Shown piece after piece: positions 8,892-17,455 of a stretch of DNA of 64,000 nt (position 1 is the first letter of the stretch; each line of letters begins with the position of its first letter). The notes under the pieces are model-generated. The model was not told the DNA's origin, made no database searches, and saw nothing but the letters and a program-made list of their open reading frames with translations. Source of the DNA: Agromyces sp. S2-1-8 (GTDB lineage: Bacteria; Actinomycetota; Actinomycetes; Actinomycetales; Microbacteriaceae); the NCBI RefSeq assembly GCF_021129215.1, contig NZ_JAJOLP010000001.1, positions 2,604,001 to 2,668,000 on the forward strand, read 5' to 3'. The position numbers were made by a program, and so were the translations under genes.

Positions 8892-9389
8892 GTGCAGATC
8901 CGAGACATCCCGCTCACGACCATCGACGGCGAGCCCGCCTCGCTCGCCGACCACGCCGACGAGGTCGTCATGGTGGTGAACGTCGCGTCGCGCTGCGGGC
9001 TCACCCCGCAGTACGAGAAGCTCGAAGCCCTGCAGCGCGAGTACGAAGACCAGGGCTTCACCGTCATCGGCTTCCCGTGCAACCAGTTCGCCGGGCAGGA
9101 GCCCGGCGAGGCCGACGACATCAAGGAGTTCTGCTCGATGACGTACGGCGTGAGCTTCCCGCTCATGGAGAAGACCAAGGTCAACGGCCGTCACCGTCAC
9201 CCGCTCTACGAGGAGCTGACGAAGGTGCAGGATGCCCGCGGCAAGGCCGGCCGCGTGAAGTGGAACTTCGAGAAGTTCGTCATCCTCCCCGATGGCGAGG
9301 TGCACCGCTTCCGGCCGACCACCGAGCCCGACGACCCGGCGATCATCGCCACGATCGAACGCGGCCTCGCCAGGCGGCGCGCCGCCTGA
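8892..9389 (+). CDS. Glutathione peroxidase family protein (peroxiredoxin-like)
   Basis: 165-residue thioredoxin-fold peroxidase. The peroxidatic Cys is C35 in NVASRCGLTPQY, followed by the family signature GFPCNQFAGQEPG and the Trp-Asn pair in KWNFEKF. A Cys replaces selenocysteine, as usual in bacteria; in actinobacteria such enzymes normally use thioredoxin or mycothiol-linked reductants rather than glutathione (family knowledge, not seen here). No signal peptide, so cytoplasmic. GTG 8892 is chosen because TAGGCT lies 7 nt upstream; no Shine-Dalgarno is needed for a leaderless mRNA. Confidence 0.93.
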   Translation: MQIRDIPLTTIDGEPASLADHADEVVMVVNVASRCGLTPQYEKLEALQREYEDQGFTVIGFPCNQFAGQEPGEADDIKEFCSMTYGVSFPLMEKTKVNGRHRHPLYEELTKVQDARGKAGRVKWNFEKFVILPDGEVHRFRPTTEPDDPAIIATIERGLARRRAA

Positions 9390-9398
9390 GGCATCCGC

Positions 9399-9413
9399 CC
9401 GCGCCCGGCGCGG
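9399..9413 (+). terminator. Terminator-like hairpin after the peroxidase gene
   Basis: CCGCGC (9399-9404) pairs with GCGCGG (9408-9413) around CCG, followed by TTCCTT. A copy of the dispersed GAGGCATCC repeat (9388-9396) overlaps the stop codon just upstream. Confidence 0.4.
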
Positions 9414-9417
9414 TTCC

Positions 9418-9455
9418 TTGACCCCCCGACAGGGGCGGCCCAGAATTGGGGGGTC
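9418..9455 (+). promoter_or_regulatory. Sigma-70-type promoter overlapped by a GACCCCCC/GGGGGGTC inverted repeat
   Basis: TTGACC (9418-9423) and CAGAAT (9441-9446) are separated by exactly 17 bp. The 8-bp arms GACCCCCC (9420-9427) and GGGGGGTC (9448-9455) cover the -35 and the bases after the -10, an arrangement expected of a repressor site. The regulated gene is the membrane protein starting at 9482, preceded by GTAGGAGCGG. Confidence 0.5.
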
Positions 9456-9481
9456 GATCAGAACGTAGGAGCGGAGTCCGA

Positions 9482-9985
9482 ATGTCAGACGCGTACGCCC
9501 GTCCGAGCCGCGACGACCAGCCGACGGTGCCCGATTTCGCACCGGCACCCGAGTCGACCGACGACACCGTTGCGATGCCGCCCGCCCCGTCGAACGACGT
9601 CCGTCCCTGGGGCCGCGACCTGCGATTCATGCTCGTCGTGCTCGTCGCGATCGTCGTGCTGTTCATCGCGTTCGCGTTCGTCGTCGCCTTCGGCCCGTCG
9701 GCCGGTGCGATCAGCGCGCTCGCGATCGTCGCGGCGCCGATCGCGACCATGGTGGCCGCCTACTACGGCATCTCGCTCGCGCTGCGCCAGGTGCGCGACG
9801 CGCGCGACGCGGCCGAGTCGGCCGACGCGCGCGCCCGCGCCGCAGAGACGAGCGCCCGCGAGTCCGACGCCTGGGCGGCGCAGATGGAGTCGGGCCTCCG
9901 GGTGTCGGTCGCCAAGCTGCGCGCCGCGGGTGTCGACACCCGCGACGTCGAGCGCGCCGCGGGCACGCCCGACGAGTTCTTCTGA
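9482..9985 (+). CDS. Small membrane protein with C-terminal coiled coil, function unknown
   Basis: 167 residues, not recognised. An acidic, proline-rich N-terminus (residues 1-40) precedes two hydrophobic segments (about 45-68 and 73-95), then an alanine/arginine/aspartate-rich helix (about 97-140) with coiled-coil character and a short tail. No signal peptidase site. ATG 9482 follows a GTAGGAGCGG ribosome-binding site. The gene stands alone between the peroxidase and the convergent E2 gene. Its promoter is one of the best in the window and carries an operator-like palindrome, so it is probably a regulated gene. Confidence 0.75.
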   Translation: MSDAYARPSRDDQPTVPDFAPAPESTDDTVAMPPAPSNDVRPWGRDLRFMLVVLVAIVVLFIAFAFVVAFGPSAGAISALAIVAAPIATMVAAYYGISLALRQVRDARDAAESADARARAAETSARESDAWAAQMESGLRVSVAKLRAAGVDTRDVERAAGTPDEFF

Positions 9986-10012
9986 TCGGCCGATCGACGG
10001 GGCCCGCCCGCC

Positions 10013-11461
10013 TCAGAGCTCGGCGAGCACCGAGATCGGGTGCTCGATGCAGCGCGCCACGAACGTCAGGAACGCCGCAGCCTCGGCGCCGTCGCACACC
10101 CGATGGTCGAACGAAAGCGTGAGTTCCGTCACCGTCCGCACGGCCAACGCGCCGTCGACCACCCAGGGGCGCTCCACGAGGCGCCCGATGCCGAGCATCG
10201 CCGCCTCGGGGTGGTTGATGATCGCAGCCGAACCGTCGACCCCGAGGGTGCCGTAGTTGTTCAGCGTGAACGTTCCCCCCGTGAGGGCGTTCGGGGCGAA
10301 CGCGCCCGTCGTCGCCGCCTCGGTCTGCACGCCGATCGCGTCGCGCAGTTCGCGCAGGGTCATGCGCTCGGCGTCGTGCACGACGGGCACCATCAGCCCA
10401 CGTGGCGTCTGCGCGGCGAGTCCGAGGTTGACGGCGCCGTGCAGCACGAGCTCGCCGCGTTCGGCGTCGTAGCTCGAGTTGAGCCGGGGGTGACGGCGCA
10501 GCGCGGCCACCACGAAGCGCGCGACGAGCGCCGTGGTGCCGAAGCGTTCACCGGTCGCCTCGTTCAGGTGACGCCGGGCCTCGACGAGCGCGGTCGCGTC
10601 GACGTCCATCCAGACGGTCGCCTCGGGGATCTCGCGGCGGGAGCGCGAGAAGTGCGAGGCGGCGGCCCGCGCGACGCGGTCGAGCGGCAGCCGCTCGTCG
10701 CCGGCCGCCATGGTGGGGGCGGCAGCCGGGGCGGCGTCGGGTGCGGATGCCCCGACGCGAGTCGGCGCAGTGTCGGCTCCGGGGCGTTGCGCCTGCTGCT
10801 CGCCGATGTACGCCTCGACGTCGCGCCGCATGACGAGGTGGTCGGGGCCAGTGCCGGTCAGCCGGCTCGCGTCGAACCCGTGCTGACGTGCGAGACGGCG
10901 CACGATGGGGGAGACGACGGGGGAGCGTCGCGCGGGGTCGAGCATCGTCGGCGCGTTCGCACCGGCGCCGGTCGAGGCTCCGCCGCCAGCGCCGCCGCTG
11001 CGGCGACGGCCGAATCGTGCGGGCGCGGAGGCCGCGCGCTTGGTTGCGCCGCTCGTGCGAGTCCCGTAGCCGATCAGCACGGCGCCCGATTCCTCGGTCG
11101 CGACATCGGTCGGAGCGGCGACGCCCGGTTCGGCGGCCACCGGAACCGCACCCGGCGAGGCGACGTCGGCCGCCGAGGCCGCCGTGGTCGAGTCATCCCC
11201 GGCGGTCGCCGCGGTCGCCGCGGTCGCGGCATCGAGCGTCAGCAGCACCGCGCCGGCGTGCAACGTCTCGCCGACCTCGCCGCCGAGCGACTCGACGACG
11301 CCGGCGAAGGGCGTCGGCAGCTGCACGACCGACTTCGCCGACTCGAGTTCGACGACGGGCTGGTCGATCGCGACCTCGTCGCCGGGCGCGACGAGCCAGG
11401 CGACGATCTCGGCTTCGGTGAGGCCCTCGCCCAGGTCGGGCAGGATGAACTCGCGGGTCAT
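10013..11461 (-). CDS. 2-oxoacid dehydrogenase E2, dihydrolipoamide acyltransferase
   Basis: 482-residue E2 core subunit. Order: one N-terminal lipoyl domain (residues 1-78) with the lipoylated Lys in ESAKSVV, an Ala/Thr-rich linker, a peripheral subunit-binding domain (about 178-215, SPIVRRLARQHG), a second linker, and the catalytic acyltransferase domain ending in SFDHRVCDGAEAA, whose His and Asp-Gly are the active-site motif. It transfers the acyl group from E1 to CoA. The start overlaps the E1beta stop (ATGA). Together with E1alpha and E1beta it resembles a branched-chain 2-oxoacid dehydrogenase (bkdABC); no E3 gene is present here. Confidence 0.93.
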   Translation of the reverse strand: MTREFILPDLGEGLTEAEIVAWLVAPGDEVAIDQPVVELESAKSVVQLPTPFAGVVESLGGEVGETLHAGAVLLTLDAATAATAATAGDDSTTAASAADVASPGAVPVAAEPGVAAPTDVATEESGAVLIGYGTRTSGATKRAASAPARFGRRRSGGAGGGASTGAGANAPTMLDPARRSPVVSPIVRRLARQHGFDASRLTGTGPDHLVMRRDVEAYIGEQQAQRPGADTAPTRVGASAPDAAPAAAPTMAAGDERLPLDRVARAAASHFSRSRREIPEATVWMDVDATALVEARRHLNEATGERFGTTALVARFVVAALRRHPRLNSSYDAERGELVLHGAVNLGLAAQTPRGLMVPVVHDAERMTLRELRDAIGVQTEAATTGAFAPNALTGGTFTLNNYGTLGVDGSAAIINHPEAAMLGIGRLVERPWVVDGALAVRTVTELTLSFDHRVCDGAEAAAFLTFVARCIEHPISVLAEL

Positions 11462-12477
11462 GCGTCCCACTCCCAGGTGTCGAGTGCTGCGAGCACGCGG
11501 TCGGCCGTCGGCAGGTGGTGCTCCTCGAGCTTCGGCGACGGGTACGGGATGTCGAAGCCCGCGATGCGCAGGATCGGCGCCGCGAGATGGTGGAAGTTGC
11601 GCTCGGTCACCCGGGCTGCGACCTCCGCTCCGTAGCCGCCGAACTGGGCGGCCTCGTGGATGACGGCGGCGCGCGACGTCTTGCGCACCGACGCGCCGAC
11701 CGTCTCGTCGTCGAAGGGGGAGAGGCTCCGCAGGTCGACGACCTCGATCGAGAGCCCTTCGTCGATCGCCGCGTCGGCGGCCTCGAGCGCGGTGCGGACG
11801 GTCGGCCCGTAAGCGAGGAGCGTGACGTCGGTGCCCTCGCGCACGACGACGGCACGATCCATGGGCGCCGTCGTCACCGGCAGTGCGAGCGGGGCCCTCG
11901 CCCAGTACCGGCTCTTCGGTTCCATGAACACCACGGGGTCGTCGCTGTCGATCGCCTCGCGCAGCATCGAGTAGGCGTCGGCGGGGTTCGAGGGCATGAC
12001 GACCGTGAGGCCCGGTGTCGACGCCCAGTACGACTCGGAGGAGTCGGAGTGGTGCTCGACGCCGCCGATCGCGCCGGCGCACGGGATCCGCACGACCATC
12101 GGCAGCGTGACGCGGCCCTTGGTGCGGTTGCGCATCTTGGCGACGTGCGAGACCATCTGCTCGAACGCGGGGTAGCTGAACGCGTCGAACTGCATCTCGA
12201 CGACCGGGCGCAGGCCGTACATCGCCATGCCGACGGCGGTGCCGATGATGCCCGACTCGGCGAGCGGCGAGTCCCAGATGCGGTCTTCGCCGAACTGCGC
12301 CTGCAGGCCGTCGGTCACCCGGAACACGCCGCCGAGCGGGCCGACGTCCTCGCCGTAGACGACGACGCGGTCGTCGGCGGCCATCGCATCGCGCAGTGCG
12401 GCGCCCAGCGCCCCCGCCATCGTCAGTTCGGTCGGGGATGCCTCGGCGCGGGCGCCTGCGGTCGCGGTGGCGGTCAT
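11458..12477 (-). CDS. 2-oxoacid dehydrogenase E1 component, beta subunit
   Basis: 339-residue E1beta subunit (transketolase pyrimidine-binding and C-terminal domains). Characteristic segments are YGEDVG near residue 41, the SPLAESGIIGTAVGMA region, PCAGAIGGVEHHSDSSE and the C-terminal VVDLRSLSPFD. It joins E1alpha to form the thiamine-diphosphate site that decarboxylates the 2-oxoacid. It overlaps both neighbours by ATGA, so the three genes form one tightly coupled operon. Substrate is likely branched-chain 2-oxoacids rather than pyruvate, judged from the E1alpha/E1beta/E2 arrangement and the nearby Lrp gene; this is inference. Confidence 0.92.
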   Translation of the reverse strand: MTATATAGARAEASPTELTMAGALGAALRDAMAADDRVVVYGEDVGPLGGVFRVTDGLQAQFGEDRIWDSPLAESGIIGTAVGMAMYGLRPVVEMQFDAFSYPAFEQMVSHVAKMRNRTKGRVTLPMVVRIPCAGAIGGVEHHSDSSESYWASTPGLTVVMPSNPADAYSMLREAIDSDDPVVFMEPKSRYWARAPLALPVTTAPMDRAVVVREGTDVTLLAYGPTVRTALEAADAAIDEGLSIEVVDLRSLSPFDDETVGASVRKTSRAAVIHEAAQFGGYGAEVAARVTERNFHHLAAPILRIAGFDIPYPSPKLEEHHLPTADRVLAALDTWEWDA

Positions 12478-13595
12478 CGGCCGGCCTCCTGCGCGGCCTC
12501 GGCGAGCTCGGCCTCGAGGAAGGCGCGCTGCTCGGCGAGGGCGGCACGCGGCCGCGAGTAGACGTGATCGAACAGCTCGAGCGGGTCGAGCTCGGCCTCG
12601 ACGGTCATGACCTCGCGCGTCGCGGCCGCGAGATCTTCGGCGGCGTCCGTGATGTCGGCGCGCAGGCTCTCGGTGAGGGCGCCCTCGGAGACCAGGTACT
12701 TCTCGAGCCGCTCGATCGGGTCGCGCCGCTTCCAGTGCTCGACCTCGCGCGAGGAGCGGTAGCGGGTCGGGTCGTCGGAGTTCGTGTGCGATTCGATGCG
12801 GTAGGTGACGCCCTCGACGAGCGTCGGGCCGCCGCCGGCCCTCGCCCGTTCGACCGCGGCCGTCGTGACCGCGTACATCGCGGCCACGTCGTTGCCGTCG
12901 ACGTGGAACCCGGGCATGCCGTAGCCGACGGCCTTGTCGGCGAGGGTCGCCGCGCGCGTCTGGCGCGCGAGCGGCACGCTGATGGCGTACTGGTTGTTCT
13001 GCACGACGAAGACGGTCGGGGTCTGCCAGACCGCGGCGAAGTTGAAGGCCTCGTGCGTGTCGCCCTCACTCGTCGCGCCGTCGCCGATGAAGGTGAGCGC
13101 GACGATCGGGTCGTGGCGAAGGCGGGCGGCGTGCGCGAGCCCGACCGCGTGCAGCGCCTGCGTCGCGAGCGGCGTCGCCTGCGCGGCCGTGCGGTACGCA
13201 TGCTGGTCGTAGCCGTTGTGCCAGTCGCCCCGGAACGACTGCAGGATCTCGCCGGGCGCGATGCCGCGAGTGAGGAGTGCGATGCTGTCGCGATAGGTCG
13301 GGAAGAGCCAGTCGACGGCGTCGAGGGACGCGACGGCGCCGATCTCGCAACCCTCCTGGCCGAACGCCGAGGGATAGGTCGCGAGCCGACCCTGCTTGGT
13401 GAGTGCCGTGACCTGCACGTCGAAGCGTCGTGCGACGACCATCTTTCGGTAGAGGTCGAGGAGGGTCTCGACGTCGGGCAGCGAGAACCCGCCGGTGGAC
13501 TCGCCGGACACCGCGTGGCCGGCGTTGTCGAGGAGCCGGAGCGGCTTCTCGGCGGGAAGGGTGCGCGTCGGGAGGTGCTCGACATTGAGGCTCAT
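12474..13595 (-). CDS. 2-oxoacid dehydrogenase E1 component, alpha subunit
   Basis: 373-residue E1alpha subunit. The thiamine-diphosphate motif is present as GDGATSEGDTHEAFNFAAVWQ ending with the NN of VVQNNQYAIS, and the phosphorylation-loop region YRIESHTNSDDPTRYR is conserved. First gene of the E1alpha-E1beta-E2 operon. ATG 13595 is preferred because it starts at the usual N-terminal length; ATG 13613 would add six residues. No strong ribosome-binding site is seen, so the start is less certain than the product. A CACGAT element lies six bases upstream of ATG 13595, similar in spacing to the leaderless genes of this window. Confidence 0.92.
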   Translation of the reverse strand: MSLNVEHLPTRTLPAEKPLRLLDNAGHAVSGESTGGFSLPDVETLLDLYRKMVVARRFDVQVTALTKQGRLATYPSAFGQEGCEIGAVASLDAVDWLFPTYRDSIALLTRGIAPGEILQSFRGDWHNGYDQHAYRTAAQATPLATQALHAVGLAHAARLRHDPIVALTFIGDGATSEGDTHEAFNFAAVWQTPTVFVVQNNQYAISVPLARQTRAATLADKAVGYGMPGFHVDGNDVAAMYAVTTAAVERARAGGGPTLVEGVTYRIESHTNSDDPTRYRSSREVEHWKRRDPIERLEKYLVSEGALTESLRADITDAAEDLAAATREVMTVEAELDPLELFDHVYSRPRAALAEQRAFLEAELAEAAQEAGR

Positions 13596-13703
13596 GTGCC
13601 CATCGTGCGACATGCTCGCCCGCGGCGGCGGGCGTGTCACGCAAGCGTGAACGAACGGCTTGCGACGATCCGAATGCGTGCCGATCGTCCGCGACCGGTG
13701 CGG

Positions 13704-14198
13704 TCAGGTGCGCCAGATGTCCAGGGTCTGCGCGGGTGGTCGCCCGTCGATCTCCTCGAGGATGAGATGGCTGCGCGTCGACACGACACCGGGCATGTCG
13801 TGGATGTCGCGCAGGATCGCCTGGCTCAGCTGCTCGTGATCGGGCGCGCTCACCGTGAGGATGATGTCGATGTCGCCCGAGACCGCCTGCACCTTCTCGA
13901 CGAAGGGGAGCGTCGCGAGCTTCGCCGCGATCTCCTCCCAGGACACGTCGCCGATGCGCACGACGACGAGCGCCGAGATGTGGAGCCCGATCGAGCGGCG
14001 GTCGATCTGCGCCCCGAAGCCCGTGATGACGCCGCGCTGCTGCAGCTGCTGCAGGCGGTTGTGGGCGGCCGTGCGCGAGATGTGCACGCGGTCGGCGAGC
14101 GTGCGCACGGAGAGCCGTCCGTCGCGGCTGAGTTCGGCCACGATTCGGCGATCGATGCTGTCGAGCGCATCGTTGCGGTGCGGTGCCTGCGGGGTCAT
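13704..14198 (-). CDS. Lrp/AsnC family transcriptional regulator
   Basis: 164-residue regulator with an N-terminal AsnC-type winged helix (residues about 10-65; DRRIVAELSRDGRLSVRTLADRVHISRTAAHNRLQQL) and a C-terminal RAM/ligand-binding domain. ATG 14198 has GAGGACG just upstream; an earlier in-frame ATG at 14216 is less likely. It lies directly upstream of, and on the same strand as, the 2-oxoacid dehydrogenase operon. Lrp-type proteins next to bkd genes commonly sense branched-chain amino acids or 2-oxoacids and control that operon, which is the likely role here by position. Confidence 0.9.
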   Translation of the reverse strand: MTPQAPHRNDALDSIDRRIVAELSRDGRLSVRTLADRVHISRTAAHNRLQQLQQRGVITGFGAQIDRRSIGLHISALVVVRIGDVSWEEIAAKLATLPFVEKVQAVSGDIDIILTVSAPDHEQLSQAILRDIHDMPGVVSTRSHLILEEIDGRPPAQTLDIWRT

Positions 14199-14212
14199 CG
14201 TCGTCCTCTGCC

Positions 14213-15016
14213 TCACCGCCCAGCGTACCGGTTCGCGCGGCTCGCGCGCGTGAGCGAGGCCCGCATCGGGGCGTGCCTGATGCTCGCCGGCAGGTGGGGC
14301 CAGGCGATCGCGACGGCGCGCAGCCAGGCGTGGCTCACGCGCTCGGCGCGCGGCGTCCAGCGGAAGCCGTACGCGTCTCGCACCGAGGGCGGCAGCAGCG
14401 CCGCGGTGATCAGCCTGACGAACGGCAGGAGGAACCGCGAGCCGGGTGGCAGCGCCGGCGAAGCGGTGAGGAGGGTGCGTGCGATGCGGCGTGCCTCGTC
14501 ACCGACCTCGACCGTCGCCAGGCGGCCGCTCCACCAGGCATCGAACCCGGTCCGGGTCGAGGGCCATCCCGCGCGGCCGGCCTGCAGGCCGATGCCGAGT
14601 TCGCCGTAGCCTCGCACCACGACGTCGGCGACGTGCGGGTCGAGCGGACCCCAGAGACGTTCCTGGAGGGTGAGGGCCGTCGCGAGGATCGTCGACGCCA
14701 CCCAGCGCTGGGCATCGGCGTCGAAGGCGCTGTAGGCGGGGGATTCCGCGCCCCCGCCGTTGCGCACGGGGCCATGGCGTCGGTTCACCCGCCGCACGGC
14801 CTCGCGCACGATCGCGTCGTCGCCGAACCCGATCGCGTAGACGTAGTCGAGCGTGCCGAACAGCCGGTCGAGCGGCCGATGCGCGAAGTCGCTGTGCCGT
14901 GCCACGCCGTGCGCCACACGGGGGTCGGCGAGCTGCAGCAGGATGGCCGCGCCGCCGCCGAGGAGGAGCACACCCTCGGCGGCATGTCGGCGGAAGAGGA
15001 GGTCGTCGGAATCCAT
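14213..15016 (-). CDS. Oxygenase MpaB family protein (DUF2236)
   Basis: 267-residue member of the DUF2236/MpaB family. Visible hallmarks are the N-terminal AAILLQLADPRVAHGVARHSDF segment, in which bacterial members carry a conserved Arg and His, followed by the FGTLDYVYAIGFGD helix and HGPVR. Family members include latex-clearing and MpaB-type oxygenases with a haem or metal centre; the substrate here is unknown. The start is set by a one-base overlap (TGATG) with the stop of the preceding gene, so the two are translationally coupled despite unrelated products. The N-terminus shows only moderate hydrophobicity. Confidence 0.82.
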   Translation of the reverse strand: MDSDDLLFRRHAAEGVLLLGGGAAILLQLADPRVAHGVARHSDFAHRPLDRLFGTLDYVYAIGFGDDAIVREAVRRVNRRHGPVRNGGGAESPAYSAFDADAQRWVASTILATALTLQERLWGPLDPHVADVVVRGYGELGIGLQAGRAGWPSTRTGFDAWWSGRLATVEVGDEARRIARTLLTASPALPPGSRFLLPFVRLITAALLPPSVRDAYGFRWTPRAERVSHAWLRAVAIAWPHLPASIRHAPMRASLTRASRANRYAGR

Positions 15017-16173
15017 CAATACCAATTGAACTGCTCGGAGTGCGCCCACGCACCGCACGGGGCGCCGTAGCGGCCCGAGATGTACGACAGGCCCCATTCG
15101 ATCTGCGTCGCGGCGTTGGTGCGCCAGTCGGCGCCGGCGGCGGCCATCTTGCTGCCGGGCAGCGACTGCGGGATCCCGTACGCTCCGCTCGACGCGTTGT
15201 ACGCATCGGCCCGCCAGCTCGACTCGCGCGTCCACAGCAGCACGAGGCACTCGAACTGGGCGGAGCCCCATTCGAAGCGACCGACGGCGCCCGCCGCGTA
15301 CGCCTTGGCCGCATCGGGGTCGACGACCATGCCCGGCGGCGGAGCATCGCCGCCCGATCCGCCGCCGGAGTCGGCGGCGTTCTCGGCCGCCTCGGCCGCC
15401 GCGCGTTCGCGGGCCTCGGCTTCGAGACGCGCCTGCTCGCCGATGCGGTACCGGCGTTCGAGCTCGACCGAGCGGTCGCGCAGGCTCGCGAGCTGCGCGT
15501 AGAGCGTGTCGAGCGCCTGCCGCTGTTCGGCGACGCGCGCTTCGGCCGCCTCATGAGCGGCGCGCGCCTGATCGGCCGCGGTCTCCGCCGCCGCCGCGAG
15601 ACGCCCGCGTTCGCGCTCGGCGACATCCGCCTGCGCGCTGACCGAGGCCGACTCGGCCTGGGCGGCATCGGCCCGCGCGGCGAGTCCCGCTGCGAGGTCG
15701 CTGAGCTGCGCGCCGCGACTCAGTCCGTCCAGGAGATCTCCGACGTCACCGCCGTCGCCCGCCTCGACGAAGAGCCGGAGTGCGACATCGGCGCCCCCGG
15801 TGCGCGCGAGCACCGAACTCAGATGGGCGAACCGTGCGGTGGCCTCGTCGGCCGTCCCGGCCGCCGCGTCCGCGTCGGATCGGAGTTGCCGGGCCCGAGC
15901 GGCGGCCGCGCGGTGCTCGGCTTCCGCCGTCGCGGCGGTCGCGGCGGCCTCCACGGCGACGTCGCCGAGCCGGCCGGCCTCCTGCTCGAGACCGTCGACG
16001 ATGGCCGTGATGCGATCCGCCTCGGCCGCCCTGGCCGCGACGCTCTGCTTCGCCGCCTCGACCTCGTCCCAGCTGGGATAGTCTTCAGCCGCAGCGGGCG
16101 ACGCCGTCGCTCCGATGGCCGCGACGAGGATCAGCGCGGTCGCGGCGTGCACGATCAGGCGTCTGCGGCGCAT
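15016..16173 (-). CDS. Secreted coiled-coil protein with C-terminal lysozyme-like domain
   Basis: 385 residues. An N-terminal Sec signal peptide (RRRR then a hydrophobic core, cleavage near ASPAAAED at residue 29) is followed by about 230 residues of Ala/Glu/Arg-rich coiled coil, a Gly/Ser/Pro linker (about 290-305), and a C-terminal domain with WTRESSWRADAYNASSGAYGIPQ, the actinobacterial transglycosylase/aggregation-promoting-factor-like fold; the Glu in RESSW is the expected catalytic residue. The layout resembles RipA/FtsX-partner hydrolases where a coiled coil controls a wall-cleaving domain. A GGGAGGGG ribosome-binding site and a TAGACT -10 precede ATG 16173. It is divergent from a GH3 hexosaminidase. 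Confidence 0.85.
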   Translation of the reverse strand: MRRRRLIVHAATALILVAAIGATASPAAAEDYPSWDEVEAAKQSVAARAAEADRITAIVDGLEQEAGRLGDVAVEAAATAATAEAEHRAAAARARQLRSDADAAAGTADEATARFAHLSSVLARTGGADVALRLFVEAGDGGDVGDLLDGLSRGAQLSDLAAGLAARADAAQAESASVSAQADVAERERGRLAAAAETAADQARAAHEAAEARVAEQRQALDTLYAQLASLRDRSVELERRYRIGEQARLEAEARERAAAEAAENAADSGGGSGGDAPPPGMVVDPDAAKAYAAGAVGRFEWGSAQFECLVLLWTRESSWRADAYNASSGAYGIPQSLPGSKMAAAGADWRTNAATQIEWGLSYISGRYGAPCGAWAHSEQFNWY

Positions 16174-16241
16174 CGACTCACCCCTCCCGAGGCCGCGAGT
16201 CTACCCACGCCCCCGCTCGGCGCCCGATCAGACACGCAGCG

Positions 16242-16247
16242 TACACT
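16242..16247 (+). promoter_or_regulatory. -10 element TACACT of the GH3 gene
   Basis: TACACT ends 6 nt before GTG 16254, the leaderless spacing. It sits in an 80-bp region shared with the divergent coiled-coil gene, whose own TAGACT lies on the other strand. Confidence 0.4.
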
Positions 16248-16253
16248 CGCCGG

Positions 16254-17423
16254 GTGCGTTCCCCCCGCCTTCTCCCGCCCGCCGTGCTCGCCGTCGCAGC
16301 GGCGCTCCTCGTCGGGTGCGCACCCGCGAGCGCGCCCACGCGAGCGACGGCCGGCACCGAGGGATCCGCGACGCCGACGGCCATGGCCACGCCGACGGCC
16401 GACGCCTCCGAGGACTGGGTCTCCGACCGGGTCTCGACGATGACCGCGGCCGAGAAGGCGGCCGCACTCCTGATGCTGCACGCACCCGGCACCGATCCTG
16501 GACCGCTGCGCACCTATCTCGACCAGGGGGTGTCGGGAGTCATCCTCATGGGCGACAACATCGCGGGCGACGCGGCGTCGCTGCGCGCACTGACCGGTGC
16601 GCTCACGGTCGATCCCGCACTCCCGCCGCTCATCGCCGTCGACGAGGAGGGCGGCGAGGTGCAGCGTCTCGACTGGGACACGGCGGCGAGTGCCGGAACC
16701 CTCCGCGCTGCACCGTCGTCCGACACGACCGCGGCGTTCGCGGCTCGCGCGCAGAGCGTCGACGCGGGCGGGGCGAACGTCAACTTCGGCGTCATCGCCG
16801 ACGTCACGGACGACCCCGACTCGTTCATCGCCGGACGAGTGCTCGGCACCGACCCGCAAGCGGCAGCCGATCGCGTCGCGGCGGCCGTCCGAGGCGAGCG
16901 CGGCGTCGTCGCCACGACGCTCAAGCACTTCCCCGGGCACGGTGCCGCGCCCGGCGACTCGCACTCGAGCGTTCCGAGCGCGCCGCTCGACCTCGCCGCG
17001 TGGCGTACCGGCCCGGCGCTCCCGTTCACCGCCGGGATCGACGCGGGGGCGGAGCTCGTGATGACGGGACACCTCGCGTATCCCGCCATCGACCCGGCGC
17101 CGGCGTCGCTCTCGCCCGCGTGGCACCGCATCCTCCGCGACGAGCTCGGGTTCGACGGCGTCGTGGTGACCGACGACATGCTGATGCTGCAGCACAACGG
17201 GCTCCCCGAGTACGCCGACCCCGGGGAGAACGCGGTGCGCGCCGTGGCGGCCGGTGCCGACCTGCTGCTCTACGTGCTTCCCGCCGATCCCTCCGAGTTC
17301 GGCATCTCGGTCGACGGGCTCGTCGGGGCGATCACGGACGCCGTGGCGTCCGGGCGCATCTCCGAGGCGCGGCTCGACGACGCCGTGACGCGCGTGCTCG
17401 CCCTGCGGCGCGAACTGAGCTGA
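16254..17423 (+). CDS. Glycoside hydrolase family 3 lipoprotein, NagZ-like beta-N-acetylhexosaminidase
   Basis: 389 residues with a lipoprotein signal peptide ending LLVGC (lipidated Cys22) and a low-complexity Thr/Ala linker to about residue 55. The GH3 domain carries the NagZ signature TTLKHFPGHGAAPGDSHSSVP, whose Asp-His pair acts as acid/base, and the nucleophile Asp in GVVVTDDML. NagZ-type enzymes release N-acetylglucosamine from muropeptides; an exported, anchored form suits a Gram-positive wall. Divergent from the lysozyme-like gene, so both probably act in wall turnover. Start: GTG 16254 with TACACT 6 nt upstream. Confidence 0.9.
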   Translation: MRSPRLLPPAVLAVAAALLVGCAPASAPTRATAGTEGSATPTAMATPTADASEDWVSDRVSTMTAAEKAAALLMLHAPGTDPGPLRTYLDQGVSGVILMGDNIAGDAASLRALTGALTVDPALPPLIAVDEEGGEVQRLDWDTAASAGTLRAAPSSDTTAAFAARAQSVDAGGANVNFGVIADVTDDPDSFIAGRVLGTDPQAAADRVAAAVRGERGVVATTLKHFPGHGAAPGDSHSSVPSAPLDLAAWRTGPALPFTAGIDAGAELVMTGHLAYPAIDPAPASLSPAWHRILRDELGFDGVVVTDDMLMLQHNGLPEYADPGENAVRAVAAGADLLLYVLPADPSEFGISVDGLVGAITDAVASGRISEARLDDAVTRVLALRRELS

Positions 17424-17455
17424 ATGTCGAGCGGGTCGGGAGTCCGCGAAGAAAG

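Noticed and set aside
9984..9995. Perfect palindrome GATCGGCCGATC between convergent genes
   Set aside because: Only 12 bp with no loop, no tail and no promoter nearby; common in GC-rich DNA.
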